Assembly: GCA_014379905.1 (NCBI GenBank)
Contig: JACMKX010000020.1
Coordinates: forward strand, 111,090-175,089
From: Ferruginibacter sp.
GTDB taxonomy: Bacteria; Bacteroidota; Bacteroidia; Chitinophagales; Chitinophagaceae
Direction: 5' to 3'
DNA: 64,000 nucleotides
Numbering within the stretch: position 1 is the first letter of the stretch; every line of letters starts with the position of its first letter. The notes beneath the pieces are model-generated. The model saw nothing but the letters and a program-made list of their open reading frames with translations, searched no databases and was not told the origin of the DNA. The translations under genes were made by a program, and so were the position numbers. Shown one piece after another: positions 34,269 to 42,733 of the stretch.

Positions 34269-34321
34269 CCTCCTCCTCCTCGCCATCTCCCACCCGCCAC
34301 TAACCACTAACCACTCACCAT

Positions 34322-35221
34322 TTACTCATTAATCACCGGAACCGTTTGCGTGGGCCTTTTGTTGGCTACAAATACACCTATTAATATAACAGCCATTCCC
34401 AGCACTTGTTTCCAACCCACTTCTTCTCCATAAATAATTCCCCAAAAAATAGCTACAATGGGAATTCCATAGGTAACCATAGAGGCGAATATGGAACCGG
34501 CTCTTTTAAGCAGCATATAAAATAATATGGTGGCTATGGCTGTACCAAAAATGCCCAGTATAGCGGAGTAACCGGTTGATATCAAAACATGCTTATCAAA
34601 AAGATCGTGATTAAAATAGCCCGTTAGAAATAATACAACAAAGGCCGGTATGGAGTTTAATAACATGGCCACCGCTGCGATTCTTACAGAAGGAATGTGC
34701 TTTAAGTGCTTGTGCACCATGTTTACATTATAGCCATACAAAGCAGTTGCCAGAATGATATAAGAGATGTGAATAACGTTGCTGTTGCTGCTAAAATTGG
34801 GTTGAAAGAGAAACAACAATACCGATCCAAACAAGGCAATAAGGATCCCGATCACTTTATTGGCAGCTATCCGGCTGTTAAAGAACATGGCCCCGGCAAT
34901 AATAACAAAAATAGGGGTAAGAGAGTTTAATACGCCCGCCAGGGCACTGTCAATTTTTTGTTCTGCCACGCAGAATAAATAAGCTGGTATCAAACTACCT
35001 AAAGCGCCCGACATAAATACAATGAACATTAATTTTTTAGGAATGAGCCGGATGCTCATAACGGATACCGGCAGCAATACAATACCTGCCGAAATGATGC
35101 GAATAGATGCTACCTGGAAAGCAGTCAATGCTTGCATTCCTTCTTTCATTAAAATAAAACTGCTGCCCCATATAAAGGAAAGCAGTATAAAAAGCAGCCA
35201 GTTAAGCGGGTTATTGTTCAT
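34322..35221 (-). CDS. EamA/DMT family transporter
   Basis: The 299-residue product has ten hydrophobic segments in two EamA repeats, each of five helices; the first repeat starts at LLFILLSFIWGSSFILMKEGM and the second at about residue 150. Members export metabolites or amino acids through the inner membrane; the substrate cannot be read. The start is ATG at 35221. It is convergent with the small lipoprotein gene and divergent from mscL, with about 110 bases between the latter pair. Confidence 0.85.
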   Translation of the reverse strand: MNNNPLNWLLFILLSFIWGSSFILMKEGMQALTAFQVASIRIISAGIVLLPVSVMSIRLIPKKLMFIVFMSGALGSLIPAYLFCVAEQKIDSALAGVLNSLTPIFVIIAGAMFFNSRIAANKVIGILIALFGSVLLFLFQPNFSSNSNVIHISYIILATALYGYNVNMVHKHLKHIPSVRIAAVAMLLNSIPAFVVLFLTGYFNHDLFDKHVLISTGYSAILGIFGTAIATILFYMLLKRAGSIFASMVTYGIPIVAIFWGIIYGEEVGWKQVLGMAVILIGVFVANKRPTQTVPVINE

Positions 35222-35329
35222 CTATGTGTTTGAAGAACAAAGTTGAGTGAATAATAAATGATTGTAAAATGTTTTTTCTTTTAATTAATTTTCTACCTTG
35301 ATAAGATCCATTCACTTAAAACTTCAACC

Positions 35330-35704
35330 ATGGGATTTGTAAAAGAATTTAAAGAGTTTGCCATGAAAGGCAATATTATTGACCTTGCCGTGGCAGTAGT
35401 AATAGGCGCAGCTTTTGGCGCCATCGTTTCATCACTTGTTGACGATGTAATAACACCATTGGTACTAACGCCGGCTTTAAAAGCAGTAGGCGCTGCCAAT
35501 ATAGCAGATTTAAAGTGGGGAGAGGTTAAATACGGCAACTTCCTTTCAGCCATTATTAAATTCATTGTAATGGCGCTGGTATTGTTTGGTGTAATTAAAG
35601 CGATGAATAGTATGAAGAAAAAAGAAGAAGTTGCAGCACCTGCAGAACCTTCCAGTACAGATAAACTGCTGGCCGATATAAGGGATGAACTGAAAAAAAG
35701 ATAA
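35330..35704 (+). CDS. mscL: large-conductance mechanosensitive channel
   Basis: MscL opens under membrane tension and releases solutes after osmotic downshock. The 124-residue product starts FVKEFKEFAMKGNIIDLAVAVVIGAAFG (the conserved N terminus and first helix, about residues 3-30). A periplasmic loop with GVKYGNF-type residues (EVKYGNFLSAII) leads into the second helix (about 70-92), and a Lys/Glu-rich cytoplasmic coiled-coil helix (LLADIRDELKK) ends it. Length and pattern are those of the family. It is a monocistronic gene. Confidence 0.96.
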   Translation: MGFVKEFKEFAMKGNIIDLAVAVVIGAAFGAIVSSLVDDVITPLVLTPALKAVGAANIADLKWGEVKYGNFLSAIIKFIVMALVLFGVIKAMNSMKKKEEVAAPAEPSSTDKLLADIRDELKKR

Positions 35705-35776
35705 ATATTCAATGTTGTATTTTTGCGACGGCTGTCTTTAATGGCGGCCGTTTGTAATTAACTCAAAAACACTGCT

Positions 35777-36723
35777 ATGAAAAGACTGCTGTATTCACTA
35801 TACGTGACAGCATTTATCACAGGTACAGTTCATGCTCAGGATGGCACCGTGAAAGGGCTTAAAAAAGATACGGAAAAATCAATTGCAAAAGACAAAAAGA
35901 TACCATTCAGCTTAAATGGAAAAAGGGCGGCAATTTTGGTTTGAACCTTAACCAGGGCACACTCAGCAACTGGAGCGCCGGAGGCGATAAATTTTCTTTA
36001 TCTGTAAATTCACACATGAACCTGTTTGCTTTTTACAAACAAGGCAAAAACTCCTGGGATAATTCGCTGGACCTTGCCTACGGTATTGTAAAAACCACCA
36101 GCCTGGGTACCCGCAAAGCGTCTGACCGCGTTGACCTGCTTTCAAAATACGGGTATGCCCTAGGCAAAAAATGGAATGTAGGTGTGTTGTTCAACCTGCG
36201 CAGCCAGTTTGCCAACGGCTATAATTATTTAAAAGATATCAATGGTGCCGACAGCGCAGTACTCACTTCCAAAACCTTTGCCCCGGCATATATTGTAGTA
36301 TCCCCGGGTTTTGATTATAAACCCAATGCGGATCTTTCCTTTTTCATTTCTCCGGCTACCGGCCGCTGGGTAATTGTAGGCGATAAGGAACTGGCCGCAA
36401 ATAAATACGGTTTTGAAGATGGGAAAACAATTAAAACAGAGTTAGGAGCATTTGGTTCTGTCAATTTTATGAAAGCAATCGATAAAACTGCTTCTTTTAA
36501 ATCAAAGCTGGATTTGTTCTCTAACTACCGCAGCAATCCTCAAAATATAGATATTTTCTGGACCAATATGCTCACCGCTAAAGTAACCAAATACATCAAT
36601 TTTAATTTGCAGGTAGATATTATACATGATGATGATATAGTAAATGTGAAACCTGGCAAAGGTCCCGCTCCGCAAATCCTGCAATTTATGGGGATAGGTT
36701 TTGCTTACAATTTTAGATCGTGA
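35777..36723 (+). pseudogene. DUF3078 family protein, broken by a one-base frameshift
   Basis: The first frame, from the ATG at 35777, encodes a signal peptide ending in GTVHAQ and the start of the mature protein to about SIAKDK. The frame then shifts: the continuing family sequence (KWKKGGNFGLNLNQG, SNWSAGG, a run of beta-strand blocks such as WDNSLDLAYGIV, and the C-terminal FMGIGFAYNF) lies in another frame and runs to the stop at 36723. Adding one A to the A run at 35894-35898 restores a continuous protein of about 315 residues. DUF3078 proteins are exported beta-rich proteins, probably of the outer membrane. This could be real inactivation, slippage or an assembly error. A TATTTTTG -7 element lies at 35718-35725. 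Confidence 0.75.
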
Positions 36724-36798
36724 TCTTGGGATTAGGGGATTTTTGGATGAGCGAATGGATGATTGAATAACGGTGTACAAAACCTGCACTGCTTTAAA

Positions 36799-36831
36799 AG
36801 CCCTGGCTGGGTTCAGAACCCAGCCAGGGCT
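36799..36831. repeat. strong 15-bp hairpin upstream of scpA
   Basis: Perfect inverted arms agccctggctgggtt (36799-36813) and its complement (36817-36831) with a 3-base loop. On the + strand no T run follows, so it does not look like a standard terminator for the upstream gene; it resembles a dispersed REP-like element. Confidence 0.7.
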
Positions 36832-36875
36832 AAAGGATACACAAGTTTTCAAGCCGTTATCCACAAAGCATTGTT

Positions 36876-37730
36876 ATGAAAAATCTGCAAGGCTTTTTCA
36901 TTTACTTTTACACGCTAAACTATTTTATTTTGACAGCGCCGAATTACCAGATTAAACTGGACCAGTTTGAAGGACCTTTTGACCTTCTTTTATTTTTTAT
37001 TGAGAGAGATGAACTGGATATTTATAATATTCCCATCACAACCATTACAAACGATTTCCTGGTATATATACATGAGCAGGAAAAGCTTAATATAGAATTG
37101 AGCAGTGAATTCATTTTGTTTATCAGTACGCTGATGCGTATCAAAGCCAAAATGTTGCTGCCGCGAAAAGAGATCGATGCGCAGGGTAATGAAGTTGATC
37201 CACGGCAGGAACTGATAGACAAGATCCTTGAATACAAAAAATTCAAAGAAGCTTCTGCAAAGATGGCGGAGATGGAAGCAGAAAGAATGATGATGATCAA
37301 AAGAGGGAACTTACAGAGAGAATTATCTATGATCGGCGAAGAAGCCGGCGAAGGCACAGAGATCCAAACCGTGACTTTGTTTAAATTGATGAAAGCTTTT
37401 GAAAAAGTAGTTCAGCGCATCCACGAAAAAAATCACCGGCCGGTACATACCGTGGTTCAATACGATTATACCATGGAAGGCATTCGGGAATATATGCTTG
37501 ACATTACCGGCAGGGAAAAAACATTGTCCTTCGAAAAAATATTTGATATCTGTGAGAACCGCATCCACGCTATTTTCATCTTTTTAAATATGCTGGAACT
37601 GGTGCAGCAGAAATTTATGACACTGCTGATTGGGGAAGGAAGAAATAACTTTATACTGGAATACAATGAGAACAGGGAAGAAGATCAATCCACCATGTTA
37701 ACGGCTGATGACTGGACTAACCTGAATTAG
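36876..37730 (+). CDS. scpA: segregation and condensation protein A
   Basis: ScpA is the kleisin subunit that closes the SMC ring in chromosome condensation and segregation. The product of up to 284 residues has the N-terminal signature IKLDQFEGPFDLLLFFIERDELDIYNIPI and a central Glu-rich helical region. At the C terminus, the LTLFEKIFD-type block (LSFEKIFDICENRIHAIFIFLNMLELVQQ) forms the winged helix that binds SMC heads. The start is uncertain: the ATG at 36876 adds 18 residues before the conserved part, and a TTG at 36930 would start just before it. No scpB or smc is adjacent. Confidence 0.93.
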   Translation: MKNLQGFFIYFYTLNYFILTAPNYQIKLDQFEGPFDLLLFFIERDELDIYNIPITTITNDFLVYIHEQEKLNIELSSEFILFISTLMRIKAKMLLPRKEIDAQGNEVDPRQELIDKILEYKKFKEASAKMAEMEAERMMMIKRGNLQRELSMIGEEAGEGTEIQTVTLFKLMKAFEKVVQRIHEKNHRPVHTVVQYDYTMEGIREYMLDITGREKTLSFEKIFDICENRIHAIFIFLNMLELVQQKFMTLLIGEGRNNFILEYNENREEDQSTMLTADDWTNLN

Positions 37731-38030
37731 ATAAAAGCCATTTCAACAAAAAATACCAGCACCCGGGTAATCTATTCCACAGATTCTACAACTTGAAAGG
37801 TTATCCGGCTATTTTTTATACTGGAATAGCCTTGGCACTATATTTCAATTATACTTGCCAAAGGAACAGATGCAAAACAAACAGCAAATAGCCAAACAAG
37901 TGATTTCGGTGGCAGATGCCGTAGCTATGAACACTTTGCCGGAATATTGGATGAGCCTTAAACTTGCTGGCATGCATATCATTTCCATACTCTCGGTGGC
38001 AAAATCGATTTTACACCCAGGCCGTATTAA
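37731..38030. other. gene-poor spacer after scpA
   Basis: About 300 bases with no convincing gene. A 60-codon frame at 37855-38037 has weakly protein-like composition but no recognised motif and no promoter-like element; it may be a remnant. Confidence 0.4.
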
Positions 38031-38492
38031 CCAGTAACTTACCCCAAAAAATCAGCACAGATTAACAAAACAAACCTTACAAATAAAGAGATTGAAAACC
38101 TGGTAATAGCGAATTACGAGAGAATGGTGGCTTTTAAACAGGCCGCTTTTAATGCAGATTCTGTTTGGCTGCAACAATACTTTGAAGAGAGAACTGACGA
38201 AAGTGAAAAAAATATTAATGAATTAAATGAAATATTGGCAGGAGTAAGTGGAAGTAGATTCGATGTTGAAAATGCAGTTCAACACAATTTGCTCGGCACC
38301 AATCACCTTTTTACTGGTAAAAAAAACATTAATATGTTGCTCAAAAATATTCAGTACCTCGAAAAGGCAATAATCACCTGGTATAAAACAGTGATGAAAA
38401 ACCTTAAAGGGCGGTCTTTATCAACAACTCAGTTATTGAGCAGACATTATTCCGGATTACAGGCTTCGCATGTGTACATGCAAAGTTGCTGA
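38031..38492 (+). CDS. ferritin-like helical protein candidate, start uncertain
   Basis: The frame is open from 38031, but the first ATG is at 38124, in the middle of a helix. The upstream codons look coding (INKTNLTNKEIENLVIANYE), so the true start may be a non-ATG codon or may have been lost. The protein is almost all helix: ANYERMVAFKQAAFNADSV, YFEERTDESEKNINELNEIL, then NMLLKNIQYLEKAIITWYKTVM. The Glu, Tyr and His spacing resembles the two-helix repeats of DUF2383 ferritin-like proteins. From the ATG alone it would be 122 residues. A good terminator follows. The family call is tentative. Confidence 0.45.
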   Translation, partial: PVTYPKKSAQINKTNLTNKEIENLVIANYERMVAFKQAAFNADSVWLQQYFEERTDESEKNINELNEILAGVSGSRFDVENAVQHNLLGTNHLFTGKKNINMLLKNIQYLEKAIITWYKTVMKNLKGRSLSTTQLLSRHYSGLQASHVYMQSC

Positions 38493-38521
38493 TTCACAAA
38501 GAAGCAAAAAGTAGAAGTAAG

Positions 38522-38555
38522 AAAGCGGTATCATTGAATTGGTATCGCTTTTTTT
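38522..38555 (+). terminator. rho-independent terminator after the ferritin-like gene
   Basis: An 11-bp stem with two G-U pairs (aaagcggtatc / ggtatcgcttt) and an 8-base loop is followed by a run of T to 38555. Confidence 0.7.
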
Positions 38556-38608
38556 ATAGCGGGTGGGTCATCCTACCGGGGGAGGTAGATCGCACACTTC
38601 AATATCTT

Positions 38609-39262
38609 TTATTGAAAAATATTCAATAATATCGGCTTATCCGATACATCAATATAGGCCTTCAATTTTTGCAGGAAGGCAGGTGCGACTGTGGGACAAC
38701 CCTGGCTTTCGCAAATGTTTAATGGATCCACTTCTTCTACCGGTACACAATCATGCGCATGCAACACTACGAATCTTTCAAAAGCTTTATCGTTGGTTTT
38801 ATCAAGTCCATATAATTTATAGGCAAGGCCAAAACGACCCTGGTAATCTTTACCCACTTTGTATTTGCCCGGCGAACTGCAATAACTACCGGGAACATTG
38901 GAGAATTCTACTCCCGGTTTTTGAGATCCGTAGCCATGCGTAACAAGTCCCGCTAATTCAATACTGTCTTTTTCCATATTGTATACAAAAAATCTCCGTC
39001 GTCCGCTGACAATGCTCATATCTACCAGGAATGCTATGCGCCGGTTGTAACCTTTGGATACAGAAAAAGCCTTAAGCTTTGCCGAAACACTTTCCAGCTT
39101 CTCTCCTAATACTTTTGAAGCACCGGTCTTGTTTGCCGGATCAAAGCCGAAATCTTTTTTAATAGATTTAGATGCAGGTTTGTATAATAAAAAATAGCCC
39201 AGTGCACTGGCAGTAAGGCTTATAAATAACAAGATGGAAGAAATGCGGAGTACCGTTCTCAT
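38609..39262 (-). CDS. murein L,D-transpeptidase catalytic domain family protein
   Basis: The 217-residue product has an N-terminal membrane anchor or signal (about residues 5-27), a short linker, and a catalytic domain of the YkuD_2 kind. Visible blocks are RIAFLVDMSIVSGRRRFFVYNM, SNVPGSYCSSPGKYKVG, YQGRFGLAYKLYGLDKTN, the His block VVLHAHDC (about residue 167), and the active-site Cys in ESQGCPTV (about residue 189). The SxGCP-type Cys and the His are both present. L,D-transpeptidases make or edit 3-3 crosslinks or attach proteins to peptidoglycan; the exact reaction for this branch is not established. Confidence 0.8.
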   Translation of the reverse strand: MRTVLRISSILLFISLTASALGYFLLYKPASKSIKKDFGFDPANKTGASKVLGEKLESVSAKLKAFSVSKGYNRRIAFLVDMSIVSGRRRFFVYNMEKDSIELAGLVTHGYGSQKPGVEFSNVPGSYCSSPGKYKVGKDYQGRFGLAYKLYGLDKTNDKAFERFVVLHAHDCVPVEEVDPLNICESQGCPTVAPAFLQKLKAYIDVSDKPILLNIFQ

Positions 39263-39365
39263 AAAATTGTTCAGCTGAGATAAAGAACAGCCGAATTTCC
39301 ATAAATATTTATGAGCGGAAGATAAATGTTGGGTTGATAGCCCGGGTATAATAATTAAACAATTA

Positions 39366-40643
39366 CTATTGCAGGATCAGATTTCCCGTAACAGTCATTT
39401 TCCTGTTGGTCACCACATGTATTTTGCTCCCGGTGCTGATTGTTTGAACAGTATTCAAAATGCATTCATTATTTCCCAGAGGATAAATAACGATCTCTTC
39501 ACCGGCAGGTAACACGGCAGGTGGCATGGTTCCGTTGCTCCAGTTAAGTGCATTTGTCCAGTTACCAGAACCAATAAATGTGTAGGTTTTAGGGGCAATA
39601 CTACTGCACATTACATAGTTCATCCTCTGCCAGATCTCATCGCAGAGTGTAAGCGATACTTCAGCTTCGAAAGGGTCTTCTCCCATACGAACTATCACCA
39701 AACCTTTGGAAGGAGCCACACTTACAATTTGCCCGTTTTTACCAATAGCAGCATACATATCCAAAGGCGCAGCCGGGGCATATGACCCCGGAATCTTTAC
39801 CTGTGAAGAAGGTATCATGTAAGAACCTTTTCCATTGAGCCAGGTAAGATAGCCGTATGCATAGTTAAGTGGTTGCGATGTGCTGAGCATGTCATCTACA
39901 TAACCCGCATCGGTGAGCAATTGTGTATTGTTCCATTTAAACCTGTTTTGCATTAACAGGCCGAACCTCGCCATGCTGCGGGGTTTGCTATAAAAAACGT
40001 TATTGAAATCCACGCTTATCCATATACCTGTCATTCCTGTTTGTGCCTTCAATGCATTTTGAGTATAAGCATTTATATTTTGCCCGGTGGCATTTATAAT
40101 AACTTTTTCCAGCAAAGTATAGGGAGCGTTATGATAAGCCCATCTTGTACCTGCAGGTGCCAGGTATTGAAGGCAGGGTGGGTCCGTACAATAAACATCT
40201 CCGCCATCATTCAGCCCTGTGGTCATAGTAAGTTGGTGACGGATCGTAATGCTGTCCTCCTGTTGTGATGTAAGGCTCGTCCAGCCCTGGCCTAAAAATT
40301 TTGAGCTGGTGTCGGAAAGGGAAAGATACCCCTGCTCCTTTGCCTTGCCCACCAGGTACCCGGTAACCGTTTTACCTGCGGATGCCCAGTACCAGACACT
40401 GTCTTCGGTAAATGTTCCGAAATAGTGTTCCAGCACAATGCGCCCGTCTTTCAACACTATAAATGCTTTTGTATTTTTTTCTTCTAAAAAATTATAGAGT
40501 GAATCAATCCGTGTAGTACACCAGCCCAGGCTTGCAGGATCAGTTGTGGCCCATGTATTCCCCGCCAGGGGAGGAAAATAAAGTGTTTGTGCTTTTAAGC
40601 CTACACTCAAAACGAGCAGGAATACAAAAATGAAATTTCTCAT
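39366..40643 (-). CDS. exported serine hydrolase, beta-lactamase/PBP4-like class C fold
   Basis: The 425-residue product has a signal peptide (residues 1-19, ending LKAQT). The active-site motif SxxK appears as SAGK (about residues 88-91) in YWASAGKTVTGYLVG, and YxN as YHN (about residue 168), both in the order of class C beta-lactamase-like hydrolases. The last 80 residues (from about 345, with SGNWTNALNWSNGTMPP) form a separate beta-rich module resembling the G8-like or pectin-lyase-like strands of exported proteins. No type IX sorting domain is evident. It could be an esterase, D-aminopeptidase or other hydrolase. Confidence 0.85.
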   Translation of the reverse strand: MRNFIFVFLLVLSVGLKAQTLYFPPLAGNTWATTDPASLGWCTTRIDSLYNFLEEKNTKAFIVLKDGRIVLEHYFGTFTEDSVWYWASAGKTVTGYLVGKAKEQGYLSLSDTSSKFLGQGWTSLTSQQEDSITIRHQLTMTTGLNDGGDVYCTDPPCLQYLAPAGTRWAYHNAPYTLLEKVIINATGQNINAYTQNALKAQTGMTGIWISVDFNNVFYSKPRSMARFGLLMQNRFKWNNTQLLTDAGYVDDMLSTSQPLNYAYGYLTWLNGKGSYMIPSSQVKIPGSYAPAAPLDMYAAIGKNGQIVSVAPSKGLVIVRMGEDPFEAEVSLTLCDEIWQRMNYVMCSSIAPKTYTFIGSGNWTNALNWSNGTMPPAVLPAGEEIVIYPLGNNECILNTVQTISTGSKIHVVTNRKMTVTGNLILQ

Positions 40644-40790
40644 ACAGTATTTTGATGGGTTTTAGACCGCCGGGCTGTTGATAAAGTTTAATGATTAAAA
40701 TTATTCCATTGTCTTTTATTACAGATAAGTTTTCCGAAAAGCGGAAAGCCGTAAAATAGCTTCTTATTCAGGATTATAAATCTTCGGCAA

Positions 40791-40821
40791 TAAAAAACCG
40801 GCCGCTAATTAAAACGCCGGT
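40791..40821 (-). terminator. terminator after the SDR gene
   Basis: A 6-bp GC-rich stem (accggc / gccggt) with a 13-base loop is followed on the minus strand by a run of T. It lies 25 bases past the SDR stop. Confidence 0.6.
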
Positions 40822-40845
40822 CTATTATTTTTATGTTGATCAGGG

Positions 40846-41610
40846 TCAAATGAATATCCCGCCCGAGACTTCTATTCTTTGCGCATTTACCCATTTGCTG
40901 TCATCACTTACCAAAAAAGCAACTACTCCACCAATATCATCCGGCAGGCCTACCCTGCCTAAAGACGTCAATGCAGCTATCTGGTCGTTGTATTCTTTAT
41001 TATCCCTTACAGCCCCGCCGCCAAAATCTGTTTCAATGGCACCGGGTGCTACTACATTTACCCTTATACGCCGGTTGCCCAAATATTTCGCCTGGTATTT
41101 GGTCAGGGTTTCTACAGCTCCTTTCATAGTGCCATAGGCCTCGTAACCACTATATGCAAAACGGGCAAGTCCCGAAGATATATTTACAATGCTGCTTCCG
41201 TCATTTAAAAAGGGCAATAGTTTTTGGGTAAGAAAAAATGGTGCTTTTAAATGAATATCTACCATGCTGTTAAACTCTTCTTCAGTAGCTTCTGCATAGT
41301 TAGAATAACTGCCCACCCCTGCATTGTTTACCAGGGCATTTAGTTTATCTGTAGCAAAACTGTCTTTCAATGTTGTTAACAGTCTTTGTACAAAATTATC
41401 AAACCCGTTACTTTTTGATACATCCAGTTGCAAGGCTGCTGCCCGTTGCCCCATGGCAATTATTTCTGCGACTACTTTGCCAGCTTCTGCTTTATTGCTG
41501 TTATAGGTGATGATTACATCATGACCTTTTGTTGCATTTTGCAGGGCCATGTCTCTACCTAAACCACGGCTACCGCCTGTGATCAATACTATTTTTTGTT
41601 GACTGCTCAT
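40846..41610 (-). CDS. short-chain dehydrogenase/reductase (SDR)
   Basis: The 254-residue product has the classical SDR layout: TGGSRGLG (about residues 11-18) for the cofactor, NNAGVG, the catalytic Ser in SSIVNISSG, and YxxxK as YGTMK. RVNVVAPGAIETD completes the family pattern. It oxidises or reduces an alcohol or ketone using NAD(P)(H). The residue after the glycine-rich loop is polar, not Asp, suggesting NADP, but this is weak evidence. It lies 76 bases downstream of an AraC-type gene on the same strand, so its expression may be controlled by it. Confidence 0.93.
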   Translation of the reverse strand: MSSQQKIVLITGGSRGLGRDMALQNATKGHDVIITYNSNKAEAGKVVAEIIAMGQRAAALQLDVSKSNGFDNFVQRLLTTLKDSFATDKLNALVNNAGVGSYSNYAEATEEEFNSMVDIHLKAPFFLTQKLLPFLNDGSSIVNISSGLARFAYSGYEAYGTMKGAVETLTKYQAKYLGNRRIRVNVVAPGAIETDFGGGAVRDNKEYNDQIAALTSLGRVGLPDDIGGVVAFLVSDDSKWVNAQRIEVSGGIFI

Positions 41611-41686
41611 TGTGTATTTTTTTTAAAATTGTTAGAATACAAAATTGAGCCGGAATGTTAAGAAAGTTATTGCATGCTTCAATCCA

Positions 41687-42637
41687 TTATTTGTAAGATT
41701 CAAATAATGATTCCCTGAAATGAAGAGGAGAATAATCAGTTTGTTTTTTAAAGAAATTAGAAAAATGAGCTACTTCTTCAAACCCCAGGCCGTAGGCAAT
41801 CTCGGTAATATTCCAGGTGGTCTGCTTAAGTAATATTTTAGCTTCTTCTGCCATGCGGCTGGAAATTATTTCGGTGGTAGTTTTGCCGGTAGTATCTTTT
41901 AAAACTTTATTGAGATGATTGGTATGCACCTGTAGCCTATCAGCAAAGTCTTTTGCTGTGCGCAACCGGATTGACTGAGTGGTATTTTCTATGGGAAACT
42001 GGCGCTCCAGTAATTCAATGAATAATGTAGCAATGCGGGTGGCGGCATTGATTGAATGTCCGCTAGCCGCTACCGGTTTTAACTTTTGACCAAGGTGGAT
42101 CAATTCAATTACGTAATTGCGAAGCAGATCATATTTAAAAGGATAATCCGATGTAATTTCATTGTGCATTTTATTAAAGGTCGCTTCAAATTCCTTACTC
42201 TGTGCGGCATTGATCTGGAAAACAAAATCCCCTCCGGGTTTAAAGATGGGCAGTTCGTCTATCAAAAAACCGGTTTTGGTCCTGGCCAAAAAATCCTGTG
42301 TGAATACACAGAAATGTCCGCCCTGCTTATCATCCTGAGGAAAATAAGTGTAAGGCACTTTGGGTGTGGCAAAAAGGATCGCATAGTCTTTTATATCAAC
42401 AACTTTATCTGCATACTCTGCCCTGTTCTTACCCTTTATCAGGCTAATCTTATAATAAGTTCTGCGGTTGTAGGGCATTTGGATCTTCCCTTTACAGTTC
42501 GCATACATTCCTGCAATATCAAATACATTAAAATGGCCTATATCGGCATTGTTCTTTTCATCAAAGAAATAATTAAGTTCTGTGCATTCATTGCCAAAAA
42601 CTTCTTTGTAGAAAGATTTTATTGTGATTGCTTCCAT
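41687..42637 (-). CDS. AraC family transcriptional regulator
   Basis: The 316-residue product has an N-terminal cupin-like sensor part and a C-terminal AraC DNA-binding domain with two helix-turn-helix units (about residues 215-310). The first holds LQVHTNHLNKVLKDTTGKTTTEII, and the second WNITEIAYGLGFEEVAHFSNFFKKQTDYSP, the family signature. It precedes the SDR gene by 76 bases. Its promoter has a TACCTTTG -7 element. The inducer is unknown. Confidence 0.93.
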   Translation of the reverse strand: MEAITIKSFYKEVFGNECTELNYFFDEKNNADIGHFNVFDIAGMYANCKGKIQMPYNRRTYYKISLIKGKNRAEYADKVVDIKDYAILFATPKVPYTYFPQDDKQGGHFCVFTQDFLARTKTGFLIDELPIFKPGGDFVFQINAAQSKEFEATFNKMHNEITSDYPFKYDLLRNYVIELIHLGQKLKPVAASGHSINAATRIATLFIELLERQFPIENTTQSIRLRTAKDFADRLQVHTNHLNKVLKDTTGKTTTEIISSRMAEEAKILLKQTTWNITEIAYGLGFEEVAHFSNFFKKQTDYSPLHFRESLFESYK

Positions 42638-42656
42638 TTTATTGTCTTGTAAAATT

Positions 42657-42664
42657 CAAAGGTA
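42657..42664 (-). promoter_or_regulatory. -7 promoter element of the AraC gene
   Basis: TACCTTTG on the minus strand, 20 bases before the AraC ATG at 42637, fits TAnnTTTG exactly. Confidence 0.5.
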
Positions 42665-42733
42665 CATAATCATGGCCGTCAATAAAAAAGCTCTTGGGAA
42701 ACCACAGGTTTTTTTTATTATAATAGATTCCTT

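Noticed and set aside
37855..38037. 60-codon frame between scpA and the ferritin-like gene
   Set aside because: No motif, no promoter, no conservation evidence; listed only as spacer.
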